A DNA stretch of 8,472 nucleotides from Rhodoferax sp. (lineage in GTDB: Bacteria > Pseudomonadota > Gammaproteobacteria > Burkholderiales > Burkholderiaceae_C): NCBI GenBank assembly GCA_029865675.1, contig JARXAU010000058.1, positions 1 to 8,472 on the forward strand, given 5' to 3'. Under the pieces are notes generated by a model, which saw only the letters and a program-made list of their open reading frames with translations, was not told where the DNA came from and did no database searches. Position numbers and translations under genes: made by a program. The first letter of the stretch is position 1. Every line of letters begins with the position of its first letter. Shown in pieces: positions 1-6,218 of this stretch.

Positions 1-109
1 GCAAGCGACGGACCGATAACACACGCGCACGGGATTGCTGCAACCCAAGGGCCACGAGAGCAAGCAGGATGATGGGCACATAAAAAGGAATCTGCTGGAA
101 AACGTTCAT
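1..109 (-). CDS. Small membrane protein, N-terminal part (DUF6622-like), cut by window edge
   Basis: Only the first 36 codons are present; the gene runs off the left edge. The visible protein begins MNVFQQIPFYVPIILLALVA and continues into a basic stretch (QQSRAR), which is one hydrophobic helix followed by positive residues. That fits an inner-membrane protein with its first helix at residues 8-23. An AGGGG ribosome binding site at 116-120 lies 6 bases before the ATG and overlaps the stop codon of the preceding DUF2306 gene. The two genes are therefore only 10 bases apart and probably co-transcribed. The helix and the LGLxQxR pattern after it recall the small four-helix DUF6622 family, but this rests on memory of the family and a short fragment. 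No function is known or inferred. Confidence 0.6.
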   Translation of the reverse strand, partial: MNVFQQIPFYVPIILLALVALGLQQSRARVLSVRRL

Positions 110-119
110 TGCAAACCCC

Positions 120-533
120 TTACATCCACGCGCGCAGGCCAGACCAGAGCAAATTACCCAGGTAGCGGTGCGGGAGCAAGCTAAACGCCCCCGCCACGAT
201 GCAGGCGCTGAAATACAGCCATTGCATGGCGCGCCGATGGCCTTGAACATTGCCCGCGCGCAAGTGGGCGAACGCGCGGTACAAAAGTGCAAAAGTGAGC
301 GGCACAAAAAGATGGATGGGCGTGAAGCCGGCTATGTTTGGCAGCCCAAAGTCGCGGATAAACAGGCTGCTGAGGGCTGCGCCCAGCATGCAGGTAACAA
401 AGGCGTAGCCCAAGGCGCGGTGCCACTGGGGGCGCACCGTGCGCCCTAGCCGCGCCCAAAGCGCAAAAGGACCGATCAGCAACGCGGTCAGCGCAGCGCT
501 CATGTGGATGGCGATGGTGGGTGTCATTTGCAT
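120..533 (-). CDS. DUF2306 family inner-membrane protein
   Basis: This 137-residue protein has four hydrophobic segments, at about residues 8-28, 42-59, 72-90 and 104-121. It carries the conserved polar positions of the DUF2306 family: His10 in the first helix, WHRALGY at 37-43, PIHLF at 72-76, GHRRAMQ at 98-104 and the closing LPHRYLG at 120-126. DUF2306 proteins are predicted membrane proteins of unknown function, and the length fits. The regularly spaced histidines could bind a metal or haem, which is inference only. The start is uncertain: ATG at 533 and ATG at 527 are two codons apart and neither has a good ribosome binding site. A 17-codon reading frame (576-524) ends in a TGA overlapping the second ATG, so coupled translation is possible. 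The gene follows the hydrolase by 51 bases and precedes the DUF6622-like gene by 10, so the three probably form one transcription unit. Confidence 0.8.
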   Translation of the reverse strand: MQMTPTIAIHMSAALTALLIGPFALWARLGRTVRPQWHRALGYAFVTCMLGAALSSLFIRDFGLPNIAGFTPIHLFVPLTFALLYRAFAHLRAGNVQGHRRAMQWLYFSACIVAGAFSLLPHRYLGNLLWSGLRAWM

Positions 534-584
534 GGGGTGGTTTCTCGTGACAGGGCAAAAAGTACTTGAAGGTTCATAGGGGCA

Positions 585-1775
585 TCAGAGCGTTTGGGCA
601 AAAAACACCGCGATGGCGTCAAAAGCCTTTTGGCGTTCTGCTGGTGTGAACTGGGGGTTGGGCAAACCACCGCGCATCTGCGTGGCGGCCACGGTTTGAG
701 CCACGTCCACTGGCCACGGCGACAGCCAGTCAAAATGCCCGGCACTGGGGTGCGCAGACAAGCGGCGGCAGGTTTTGCAATAGTCCAACACGCGTTCGCT
801 GTGGTAGCGGGGCGCCAAGACCCCATCATTGCCTGCCGTGGTCAAACCCACAGGAATCGCGATGCGTGCCAGGCTCTCTGCGGTAAAGAGGGCAGCCAGA
901 GGCACGGCCAGACTCACGGCCGCCACGCGGGCGTCGGGCCGCGGATCGGCGGCTGCGCTGCTGCTACTTCCGCCCCTACCGCCTTCCAGTACCTTCATAC
1001 TTTCGGGCGCACGGTCTTTGGACAAGGCCTTTGCCGCCATGAATTGGGCCTTGCGCATCGCTTGTTGCACGGGCTTGTCGCCCAGACCGTTCAGGCAAAA
1101 GCCAATGTCATCCTCCAAGTTGCGCGCGCAGTGCCGCACCAGGTCCAGCATGCGCCACTGCGCCCCGGCCAAGGCCAAACCGGTGACGCCACCGGCCGAC
1201 ATGCCGTGCACGCCTACGCGCTGGGTGTTGACCTGCGTGGCCAACGCGGGGTCGTGGGCCACGGCGTCTATGGTGTCAATCACATCGCTGGGGCGGGTGC
1301 GCCAGCTCTCGGGCCCGGCCTTGCTGAAGTCCAGGTAGTTGTCGCCCCGGTGCAGGGGCTGCGCCACCACAAAACCGGCACGCACCAGGGTGAGCGCCAA
1401 GTCGTCATAGTCAGGCAACTGGCTGCCTGCGGTGCCATGCGACAACACAACCAGGCGGCGCTTTTCAGGCGAGGGCAAGGCAAGCAGCGGCGCATTCATC
1501 GCCACCTGCAAAGTCCACGGTCCCCGCTCCACGGTTTGCGCCACTGCTGCCGTGGGGTATAGCAGCGTAATGGGCATGTTGCCCGACTGCATCTCCCGCA
1601 TGGCGACCTGGGCATGGCCCGCGCCAGCACACAGATACAAACCGAGCACCAAAGCCAAGCGCGGCCAGTTGGCCCGCTTTGGCTTGGTGTGCTGCGCGTC
1701 GGCTCGCTGCGCTAGCCCGCCAGTGCCTTGCATGCCGTAGGCAGTGCGTTGGTACTCCTTGCTTTTCGTATGCAC
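585..1775 (-). CDS. Secreted alpha/beta hydrolase (dienelactone-hydrolase-like, COG4188 type)
   Basis: A 396-residue alpha/beta-hydrolase-fold protein, probably an esterase or lipase-like enzyme acting outside the cytoplasm. Visible catalytic parts in order: the oxyanion-side motif SHGTAGS at 112-118, the nucleophile elbow GMSAGG at 191-196 (Ser193), a likely acid Asp317 in AGNDGV, and the base His347 in AGHFDW. Four cysteines (216, 227, 333, 336) could form disulfides, fitting export. A hydrophobic core (LALVLGLYLCAGAG, 40-53) ending AGHA/Q predicts Sec signal peptidase cleavage after residue 55. The GTG start at 1775 was chosen because AAGGAG (1784-1789) lies 8 bases upstream. This gives an unusually long 39-residue stretch before the hydrophobic core; the internal ATG at 1733 would shorten it but has no binding site. 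A low-complexity GGRGGSSSSAAADPRPD segment (265-281) looks like a surface loop. The substrate cannot be read from sequence. Confidence 0.85.
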   Translation of the reverse strand: MHTKSKEYQRTAYGMQGTGGLAQRADAQHTKPKRANWPRLALVLGLYLCAGAGHAQVAMREMQSGNMPITLLYPTAAVAQTVERGPWTLQVAMNAPLLALPSPEKRRLVVLSHGTAGSQLPDYDDLALTLVRAGFVVAQPLHRGDNYLDFSKAGPESWRTRPSDVIDTIDAVAHDPALATQVNTQRVGVHGMSAGGVTGLALAGAQWRMLDLVRHCARNLEDDIGFCLNGLGDKPVQQAMRKAQFMAAKALSKDRAPESMKVLEGGRGGSSSSAAADPRPDARVAAVSLAVPLAALFTAESLARIAIPVGLTTAGNDGVLAPRYHSERVLDYCKTCRRLSAHPSAGHFDWLSPWPVDVAQTVAATQMRGGLPNPQFTPAERQKAFDAIAVFFAQTL

Positions 1776-1783
1776 AGTGTTCT

Positions 1784-1789
1784 CTCCTT
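1784..1789 (-). promoter_or_regulatory. Ribosome binding site that decides the GTG start of the hydrolase
   Basis: AAGGAG on the minus strand, 8 bases before the GTG at 1775. No other in-frame ATG, GTG or TTG nearby has a comparable site, so the longer frame running up to 1892 is probably not translated. Confidence 0.75.
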
Positions 1790-2051
1790 GGTAAAAAATG
1801 ACCCTGCCCCATGGGTGAAAGCATCCGCGTGCCATCAATGCTTCGTTATGGCGATGCCACGGAACGCGGGCGACGGAAGTCAGTGTCTGCAAACGCTAGG
1901 CTGGTGGGAAGCTATGTGCGATGGAACCCCGCTTTGGTGGCGTCAATGGCAGAAATCAGGCGCCAACATGCTGCCCGCCCTGCCCTACCCCAGCGCTGCT
2001 GCGCAGCGTGTGCATGCAGTCGCTGCGGTTTGCGTAGCGCCTCGCCGACCT
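1790..2051. other. Intergenic gap with no recognised gene
   Basis: Between the acyltransferase stop and the hydrolase binding site, neither strand gives a protein-like reading frame. The frames that cross it are rich in Arg, Cys and Ala and look like GC-driven noise. One perfect 6-bp hairpin with a 3-base loop (CGCTGC/GCAGCG, 1994-2008) lies 44 bases past the acyltransferase stop. It has no T-run on the minus strand and so is not a standard intrinsic terminator. No convincing promoter was found, although one for the hydrolase operon would be expected here. Confidence 0.5.
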
Positions 2052-3242
2052 TTACCTCGGTCCGTTGAGCATGCGCCCCACCCAGCTGCCGCGTACCACC
2101 CAGCGGTAGGCAAGCAGCAAGATCGCGGTGGTAGCAGCCAGCACGGCGGCAAACTTGGCAATCGGCCCCAGCGCCACAGCAAGCAGCAGCGTCTGCAAGG
2201 CAATAACGAGCGGCAGGTGCGCCAAGTACATCCAGTACGAGGCGTCGGCCAGCCAGCGGACCATGGGCCGTTCACGCGTGATCAGCGCGCCGCAAAGGCC
2301 GATGGCGCCTAAGGAGGCAAGCCACGCATAGGCCGATTGCCCAAGCAATGCGGCCACGCGTCGCACTTGCGGGTCGGGCACCCAGGACGCCAGCTCGGCC
2401 GCGTGCACGCTCAAGCCCAGCGCCAGCGGGAAGATGAGGCAGGCCGCTGGCAGCGTCAGCCACCAGCGCCTACCCAGCCCCTGCATGGCCTGCGGCACAG
2501 CAGCGCACAGCGCTCCAAATCCAAAGAACACCGCAAAATAGCCAAGCACGTGCGGCATTGGCAAGATGCCCGCCGAAGTCTCTGGCCCGAAGCCAGGCTG
2601 CATGCCAAACCCGTACATCGGCACAGCCATCAACGCGGTGAGCGGCACCAGCCACAGCAGCGCCAGCGGCGTGGCCAGCAACACGTCGCGCACCTGGGAC
2701 GGACGGCCTGAGGGCAAACGCAGGCCCACAGCCCAACGCTGCACCACGGGTGCAAGCAACGCGAAGGCCAGGGTCAACCAGCAGAGAAACCACAAAAACC
2801 AGAGGTGACCGAAAAACGGGAACACCATCATCCCCACAACTGGATCCATGGTCTGCGCCTGCGCCAAAAGCCAGCGCGGCGCATCACCGCTGGAGGCCCA
2901 CCACATGGCAGCCCAATTCAGCGGCAAGACTGTGAACAAAGCCAGGCCCAGCGGCAGGGCGATGCGCGCTGCGCGCTGCCGCAACAGGGGGCGCATGCTA
3001 TGGCGCTGCCAAAGCAAACCGGTGAAAAAGCCGCTCAGAAGAAAGAAAAGCGGCATGCGAAAGCCATGGATTGCCGCGAAGGCGACGCCCAAAAATTCGG
3101 ACGAAACGCGGTCCTGCGGCACCCAGGAAATGCCGGCATAGGCCAGCATTGCGTGCAAAGCCAGCCCCAGCAGCATGGCCGCTGCGCGCAGCGCATCCAG
3201 GTGGTGCAAGCGAGCCGGGGCTTGGGAGGAAAGGGGATGCAT
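2052..3242 (-). CDS. Acyltransferase 3 family membrane protein (OpgC/MdoC-like)
   Basis: A 396-residue integral membrane protein with about ten hydrophobic segments. Family hallmarks are an N-terminal RLHHLDALR (11-19) leading into the first helix with His30, the motif GHLWFLWFL at 145-153, and ASYWMYLAHLPLV at 334-346 near the C-terminus. This pattern is typical of acyltransferase family 3 (PF01757), the group containing the glucan succinyltransferase OpgC and many O-acetyltransferases. Such proteins move acyl groups onto envelope sugars or other extracytoplasmic acceptors. The substrate here is unknown, and the flanking genes give no hint of a polysaccharide locus. The ATG at 3242 is the first in frame after a stop and places the RLHHLDALR motif normally, but no clear ribosome binding site precedes it. 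A perfect inverted repeat lies 28 bases upstream of the start. Confidence 0.88.
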   Translation of the reverse strand: MHPLSSQAPARLHHLDALRAAAMLLGLALHAMLAYAGISWVPQDRVSSEFLGVAFAAIHGFRMPLFFLLSGFFTGLLWQRHSMRPLLRQRAARIALPLGLALFTVLPLNWAAMWWASSGDAPRWLLAQAQTMDPVVGMMVFPFFGHLWFLWFLCWLTLAFALLAPVVQRWAVGLRLPSGRPSQVRDVLLATPLALLWLVPLTALMAVPMYGFGMQPGFGPETSAGILPMPHVLGYFAVFFGFGALCAAVPQAMQGLGRRWWLTLPAACLIFPLALGLSVHAAELASWVPDPQVRRVAALLGQSAYAWLASLGAIGLCGALITRERPMVRWLADASYWMYLAHLPLVIALQTLLLAVALGPIAKFAAVLAATTAILLLAYRWVVRGSWVGRMLNGPR

Positions 3243-3269
3243 AGTCGGCGAAGTCGAAAGCAGAGGTGC

Positions 3270-3296
3270 TGATTTTCACCACGAAACTGAAAATCA
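3270..3296. promoter_or_regulatory. Inverted repeat upstream of the acyltransferase gene, possible operator
   Basis: TGATTTTCA at 3270-3278 and its exact complement TGAAAATCA at 3288-3296, separated by 9 bases. It lies 28 bases before the acyltransferase ATG, in AT-rich sequence inside a GC-rich region, which suits a repressor site or a leader hairpin. On the plus strand it is followed by CCCCTTTTT, so it could also act as a weak terminator for plus-strand transcription. No regulator gene is adjacent. Confidence 0.45.
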
Positions 3297-3438
3297 CCCC
3301 TTTTTGCCCGCCCTGCGCCAGCCTACCCTCCATCTTGGGAATCCTGTGGTGCAAAGTCGCAACGCACGCGCCGCGCGTTTGGGACGTGGCGCGACCGTGT
3401 TTTTGCTGGGTGCGCGTTACCTTGAGAGAACTTCCATG

Positions 3439-3461
3439 ATGGAGGTGCTGCGCACCTTCAT
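3439..3461 (-). other. Hairpin just past the rnr stop codon
   Basis: A 10-bp stem (nine Watson-Crick pairs and one G-T pair; ATGGAGGTGC with GCACCTTCAT) around a TGC loop, starting 5 bases after the rnr stop. A second short GC hairpin (CGCCGC/GCGGCG, 3471-3486) covers the last codons of rnr. Neither is followed by a T-run on the minus strand, so these would protect or define an mRNA 3' end, or assist Rho-dependent termination, rather than act as a standard intrinsic terminator. Confidence 0.4.
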
Positions 3462-3466
3462 GAAAG

Positions 3467-5695
3467 TCAGCGCCGCGTGCGCGGCGTCTTGCTTTTGGCT
3501 GCAGCCTTTTTTTCTGCCGTCGCAGCCTTGGCGCTGGCGCCCTTGGCCGACTTTCCACGTGCGGTCTCCTGCGCACGGCTGCCCCGGTTGCGCGGGCTGC
3601 GGTCGGCGTCTGAGGCCTTGTCGAGCAATGTCTTGGAGGTAAGCGGCTGGCCGTTTTGCACCAAGCGAAAGTCGATCTTGCGGCCATCCAGGTCCACGCG
3701 GCTGACCTGGATGTCGACCCGCGTGCCAATGGCGTAGCGCATGCCGGTGCGCTCGCCGCGCAGCTCTTGGCGCACTTCGTCAAAGCGGAAGTACTCGCCA
3801 CCCAGCTCGGTAATGTGCACCAGGCCTTCAACGTACATGGCGTCGAGCGTCACAAACAGGCCAAACGAGGTGGCAGAGGTGACCACGCCGCTGTATTCCT
3901 CGCCCAAATGCTCGTACATGTACTTGCATTTGAGCCAGGCTTCCACGTCGCGGCTGGCCTCGTCGGCGCGGCGCTCGTTGGCGCTGCAATGCAGGCCCGC
4001 CGCCTCCCAGGCCAGGTTTTCGGCGCTGGCCTTTTTGGGCTTGGCGCCCGGCTCTAGCGCCTTAGCGGCCCTGCCCTTTTCCAGGCGGCGCGCCAGCTTG
4101 GCGTGCGCTTCGCCCGGAATCGGCAACGCTGGCAAATGGTATTTGGCGTTGGCCAACACCGCCTTAATCACCCGGTGTACCAGCAGGTCGGGGTAGCGCC
4201 GGATCGGGCTGGTGAAGTGGGTGTACGCGTCAAAGGCCAGGCCGAAGTGGCCGTTATTGCCGGGCGAGTAAATCGCCTGTTGCATAGAGCGCAACAGCAT
4301 GGAATGGATTTGCGCGGCATCGGGCCGGTCTTTGGTGGCGTTGGCAATCGCCTGAAACTCGCCCGGTTTGGGCGTGTCGCTGACGTTCAATCCAATGCCC
4401 ATAGCCTTGAGGTAGGCACGAAGCGACTCCACCTTCTCGGCCGTCGGTCCTTCGTGCACCCGAAACAGCCCGGCGTGCTTGCTCTGCGCAATAAAGTCAG
4501 CGCTGCACACATTGGCCGCAAGCATGGCTTCTTCGATCAGCTTGTGCGCCACGTTGCGGGTGCGCGGCATGATTTTTTCGATGCGCCCGTTTTCGTCACA
4601 CACGATTTGCGTCTCGGTGGTCTCAAAGTCCACCGCGCCACGGCGCTGGCGCGACTTGAGCAGCGACTCGTAAACCCCGTGCAGGTTGAGCAAATCCCCT
4701 ACCAAGGCCTTGCGCTTTTGCGCCTCCGGCCCTCGTGTGTTGCCCAATACGGCCGCCACCTCGGTATAGGTAAAGCGCGCATGGCTCCACATCACTGCCG
4801 GGTAAAACTGGTAGGCGGTGACCTCACCGTCTTGAGTCACGAACATATCGCACACCATGCACAGGCGCTCAACCTCAGGCTTCAAAGAGCACAGGCCGTT
4901 GGATAGTTTTTCTGGCAGCATGGGAATCACGCGGCGCGGAAAGTACACGCTGGTGGCCCGGTCGTAGGCATCGATGTCGATGGCCGATCCGTTTTCCACA
5001 TAGTGGCTCACATCCGCAATGGCGACGAGCAAGCGCCAGCCCTTGACTGCAGACTTGCCGCGCCCCTGGGTGGCGGGCTCGCAATACACGGCGTCGTCAA
5101 AATCGCGTGCGTCTTCGCCGTCAATGGTTACCAGCGGGACATCGGTCAAATCCACCCTGTGCGCGTGGTCTTGGGGACGCACCGCGTCCGGCAGCGTCTT
5201 CGACAGCGCCATGCACCCGACAGAAAACTCGTGCGGCACGCTGTACTTGCGCACCGCAATCTCAATCTCCATACCTGGGTCGTCTACCTCACCCAGCACC
5301 TCTTGCACCCGACCCACGGGCTGGCCAAACAGGGCAGGTGGCTCGGTCAGCTGCACGACCACGACCTGCCCGGTCTTTGCGTTTCCGGTGCCACCGCGCG
5401 GGATCAGAATGTCCTGGCCGTAGCGCTTATCTTCGGGCGCGACCAGCCACACACCGCTTTCCTGTAGCAGGCGCCCAATGATGGGTTGTGACGATCGCTC
5501 CACAATTTCCACGACCCGGCCTTCCGGGCGGCCCTTGCGATCACTTCTGACAATGCGCACTTTGACGCGGTCTTTGTGCAAGACGGCGCGCATTTCGTTC
5601 GGTGGGAGATAGATGTCTGTGCCTCCATCATCACGGGAAACAAATCCATGTCCATCGCGATGGCCCTGCACTACACCTTCAACCTCGTCCAGCAA
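3467..5695 (-). CDS. rnr: Ribonuclease R (3'-5' exoribonuclease, RNB family)
   Basis: RNase R degrades structured RNA from the 3' end and acts in mRNA turnover, rRNA quality control and trans-translation. Numbering from the TTG at 5695 gives 742 residues. Cold-shock RNA-binding domains occupy about 5-150. The RNB domain follows, with the catalytic aspartate cluster IDGEDARDFDDA at 191-202 (Asp192, 198, 200, 201) and the signature HFTSPIRRYPDLLVHR at 493-508. The S1 domain lies at about 600-680, and a Lys/Ala/Arg-rich tail of about 45 residues ends TPRTRR. A basic insert (about 539-560) sits before the ERRADEASRDVEAWLK motif. E. coli RNase R is 813 residues; the difference is mainly the missing N-terminal helix-turn-helix domain. 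The start is unsure: the only upstream in-frame ATG (5773) lies inside antisense tRNA-Leu, and the next ATG would remove half of the first cold-shock domain. TTG 5695 fits the conserved LLDEVEG beginning but lacks a binding site. Confidence 0.95.
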   Translation of the reverse strand: MLDEVEGVVQGHRDGHGFVSRDDGGTDIYLPPNEMRAVLHKDRVKVRIVRSDRKGRPEGRVVEIVERSSQPIIGRLLQESGVWLVAPEDKRYGQDILIPRGGTGNAKTGQVVVVQLTEPPALFGQPVGRVQEVLGEVDDPGMEIEIAVRKYSVPHEFSVGCMALSKTLPDAVRPQDHAHRVDLTDVPLVTIDGEDARDFDDAVYCEPATQGRGKSAVKGWRLLVAIADVSHYVENGSAIDIDAYDRATSVYFPRRVIPMLPEKLSNGLCSLKPEVERLCMVCDMFVTQDGEVTAYQFYPAVMWSHARFTYTEVAAVLGNTRGPEAQKRKALVGDLLNLHGVYESLLKSRQRRGAVDFETTETQIVCDENGRIEKIMPRTRNVAHKLIEEAMLAANVCSADFIAQSKHAGLFRVHEGPTAEKVESLRAYLKAMGIGLNVSDTPKPGEFQAIANATKDRPDAAQIHSMLLRSMQQAIYSPGNNGHFGLAFDAYTHFTSPIRRYPDLLVHRVIKAVLANAKYHLPALPIPGEAHAKLARRLEKGRAAKALEPGAKPKKASAENLAWEAAGLHCSANERRADEASRDVEAWLKCKYMYEHLGEEYSGVVTSATSFGLFVTLDAMYVEGLVHITELGGEYFRFDEVRQELRGERTGMRYAIGTRVDIQVSRVDLDGRKIDFRLVQNGQPLTSKTLLDKASDADRSPRNRGSRAQETARGKSAKGASAKAATAEKKAAAKSKTPRTRR

Positions 5696-5708
5696 GCCGC
5701 TGGTTGGA

Positions 5709-5720
5709 CAAACTTGTTTG
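5709..5720. promoter_or_regulatory. Perfect 12-bp palindrome between tRNA-Leu and rnr
   Basis: CAAACTTGTTTG reads the same on both strands. It ends one base before the -10 box of tRNA-Leu, where the promoter spacer would be, and lies 13 bases upstream of the proposed rnr TTG start. A bound protein here could affect both genes; alternatively it is chance in a short AT-rich patch. Confidence 0.35.
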
Positions 5721-5721
5721 A

Positions 5722-5727
5722 TACAAT
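5722..5727 (+). promoter_or_regulatory. -10 box of the tRNA-Leu promoter
   Basis: TACAAT differs from the TATAAT consensus at one position and lies 18 bases before the tRNA 5' end, giving a short leader. The -35 region is weak: TTGGAC (5704-5709) is similar to consensus but only 12 bases away, and nothing good sits at the usual 16-18 bases. Confidence 0.55.
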
Positions 5728-5745
5728 GACTCTCTTTCCTGAAAT

Positions 5746-5830
<85 letters not shown>

Positions 5831-6018
5831 AATTATCTACTTTTCTTGAGGACCCAACGTCCTTAAAACGCAAAAGAGAAAAGCGAAAGTAAATCGCACC
5901 GCCAGAACGCCAAGTCTAAGGCAGTTTGGCATAGGTAAGGACTAAGGTTTCACGCTTAGTTCGATAATGAAATCAGACATCGTATCCCGCCGCACTCGGC
6001 CTTGTTTATGAGCGATAC
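5831..6018 (+). ncRNA. Structured stretch after tRNA-Leu: tRNA trailer or candidate small RNA
   Basis: No convincing protein gene on either strand. On the plus strand a chain of possible hairpins is visible: 5846-5866 (8-bp stem with one G-T pair, loop CCAAC), a small GCGA/TCGC stem at 5883-5897, GCCAA/TTGGC at 5909-5930, an 8-bp stem GGACTAAG/CTTAGTTC at 5939-5962 with one G-T pair, and GTATC/GATAC around a GCCG/CGGC stem near 5982-6018. The series leads directly into a strong terminator. It could be a long 3' trailer of the tRNA-Leu transcript, an independent small RNA (a GATAAT at 5963-5968 is a possible -10 box without a good -35), or, on the minus strand, the promoter and leader of rnr. 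I do not recognise it as 6S RNA, tmRNA or RNase P RNA. Confidence 0.3.
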
Positions 6019-6066
6019 CTCAATAAAAAATCCCGCGCTGGAAACAGGGCGGGATTTTTTATTGAG
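6019..6066. terminator. Bidirectional intrinsic terminator between convergent tRNAs
   Basis: A perfect 18-bp inverted repeat (6019-6036 with 6049-6066) with a GC-rich inner half (TCCCGC/GCGGGA) and an outer AAAAAA/TTTTTT tract, so each strand has a T-run in its 3' arm. Inside, after one G-G mismatch, three more pairs (CTG/CAG) close a GAAA tetraloop at 6041-6044. It terminates the plus-strand tRNA-Leu transcript and the minus-strand tRNA-Thr transcript. On the minus strand the stem begins one base after the tRNA-Thr CCA. Confidence 0.95.
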
Positions 6067-6067
6067 A

Positions 6068-6143
6068 TGGTGCCGATTATCGGATTCGAACTGATGACCT
6101 ACCGCTTACAAGGCGGTTGCTCTACCAACTGAGCTAAATCGGC
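6068..6143 (-). tRNA. tRNA-Thr, anticodon TGT
   Basis: A 76-nt tRNA beginning GCCGATT and ending with the paired AATCGGC, discriminator A and an encoded CCA (6068-6070). The anticodon loop CTTGTAA between CCGC and GCGG-type stems gives TGT, reading threonine codon ACA. The T-arm has GTTCGAATC and the D-loop TCAGTTGGTAGAGC. The sequence is close to the known E. coli tRNA-Thr(UGU). It follows sspB on the same strand by 75 bases and ends directly at a terminator. Confidence 0.97.
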
Positions 6144-6152
6144 GTATTGACG

Positions 6153-6179
6153 ATTCTAACTGCTAGACGCGTGCGTCAC
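6153..6179 (-). promoter_or_regulatory. Possible promoter of tRNA-Thr
   Basis: On the minus strand GTGACG (6179-6174) and TAGAAT (6158-6153) resemble -35 and -10 boxes, matching consensus at four and five positions. The spacing is 15 bases, shorter than the ideal 17. The -10 box lies 9 bases before the tRNA 5' end, so the transcript would begin almost at the mature end. With no clear terminator after sspB, read-through from sspB is an alternative source. Confidence 0.4.
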
Positions 6180-6218
6180 CGCGCTCAAACCAAGGGCCAA
6201 CTGTATTTTTTCTTTGGT

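Noticed and set aside
524..576. 17-residue minus-strand frame between the hydrolase and the DUF2306 gene
   Set aside because: Its TGA overlaps the second ATG of the DUF2306 gene, which hints at coupling, but it has no good ribosome binding site and no recognisable sequence.
594..1562. 322-codon plus-strand open frame opposite the hydrolase
   Set aside because: Lies wholly antisense to a well-supported enzyme with catalytic motifs; its composition (His, Gln, Arg, Gly) is that of a mirror frame.
1728..2312. Long plus-strand open frame covering the gap before the hydrolase
   Set aside because: Rich in Arg, Cys, His and Gln, overlaps the acyltransferase 3' end, has no ribosome binding site and no recognisable motif; typical GC-driven noise.
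2998..3831. 277-codon minus-strand open frame crossing the acyltransferase/rnr spacer
   Set aside because: Overlaps both genes in another frame and has no motif; a shadow frame.
4103..4906. 267-codon plus-strand open frame inside rnr
   Set aside because: Antisense to the conserved RNB domain; no family features.
5942..5980. 12-residue minus-strand micro-ORF (MSDFIIELSVKP)
   Set aside because: A GGCGGG sits upstream, but the frame is very short, lies in the hairpin region and could easily be chance; conservation would be needed.
6153..6215. Terminator after sspB
   Set aside because: Only a 5-bp ACCAA/TTGGT pairing with a long loop and a GACGC/GCGTC palindrome are present; neither has the stem plus T-run of an intrinsic terminator.
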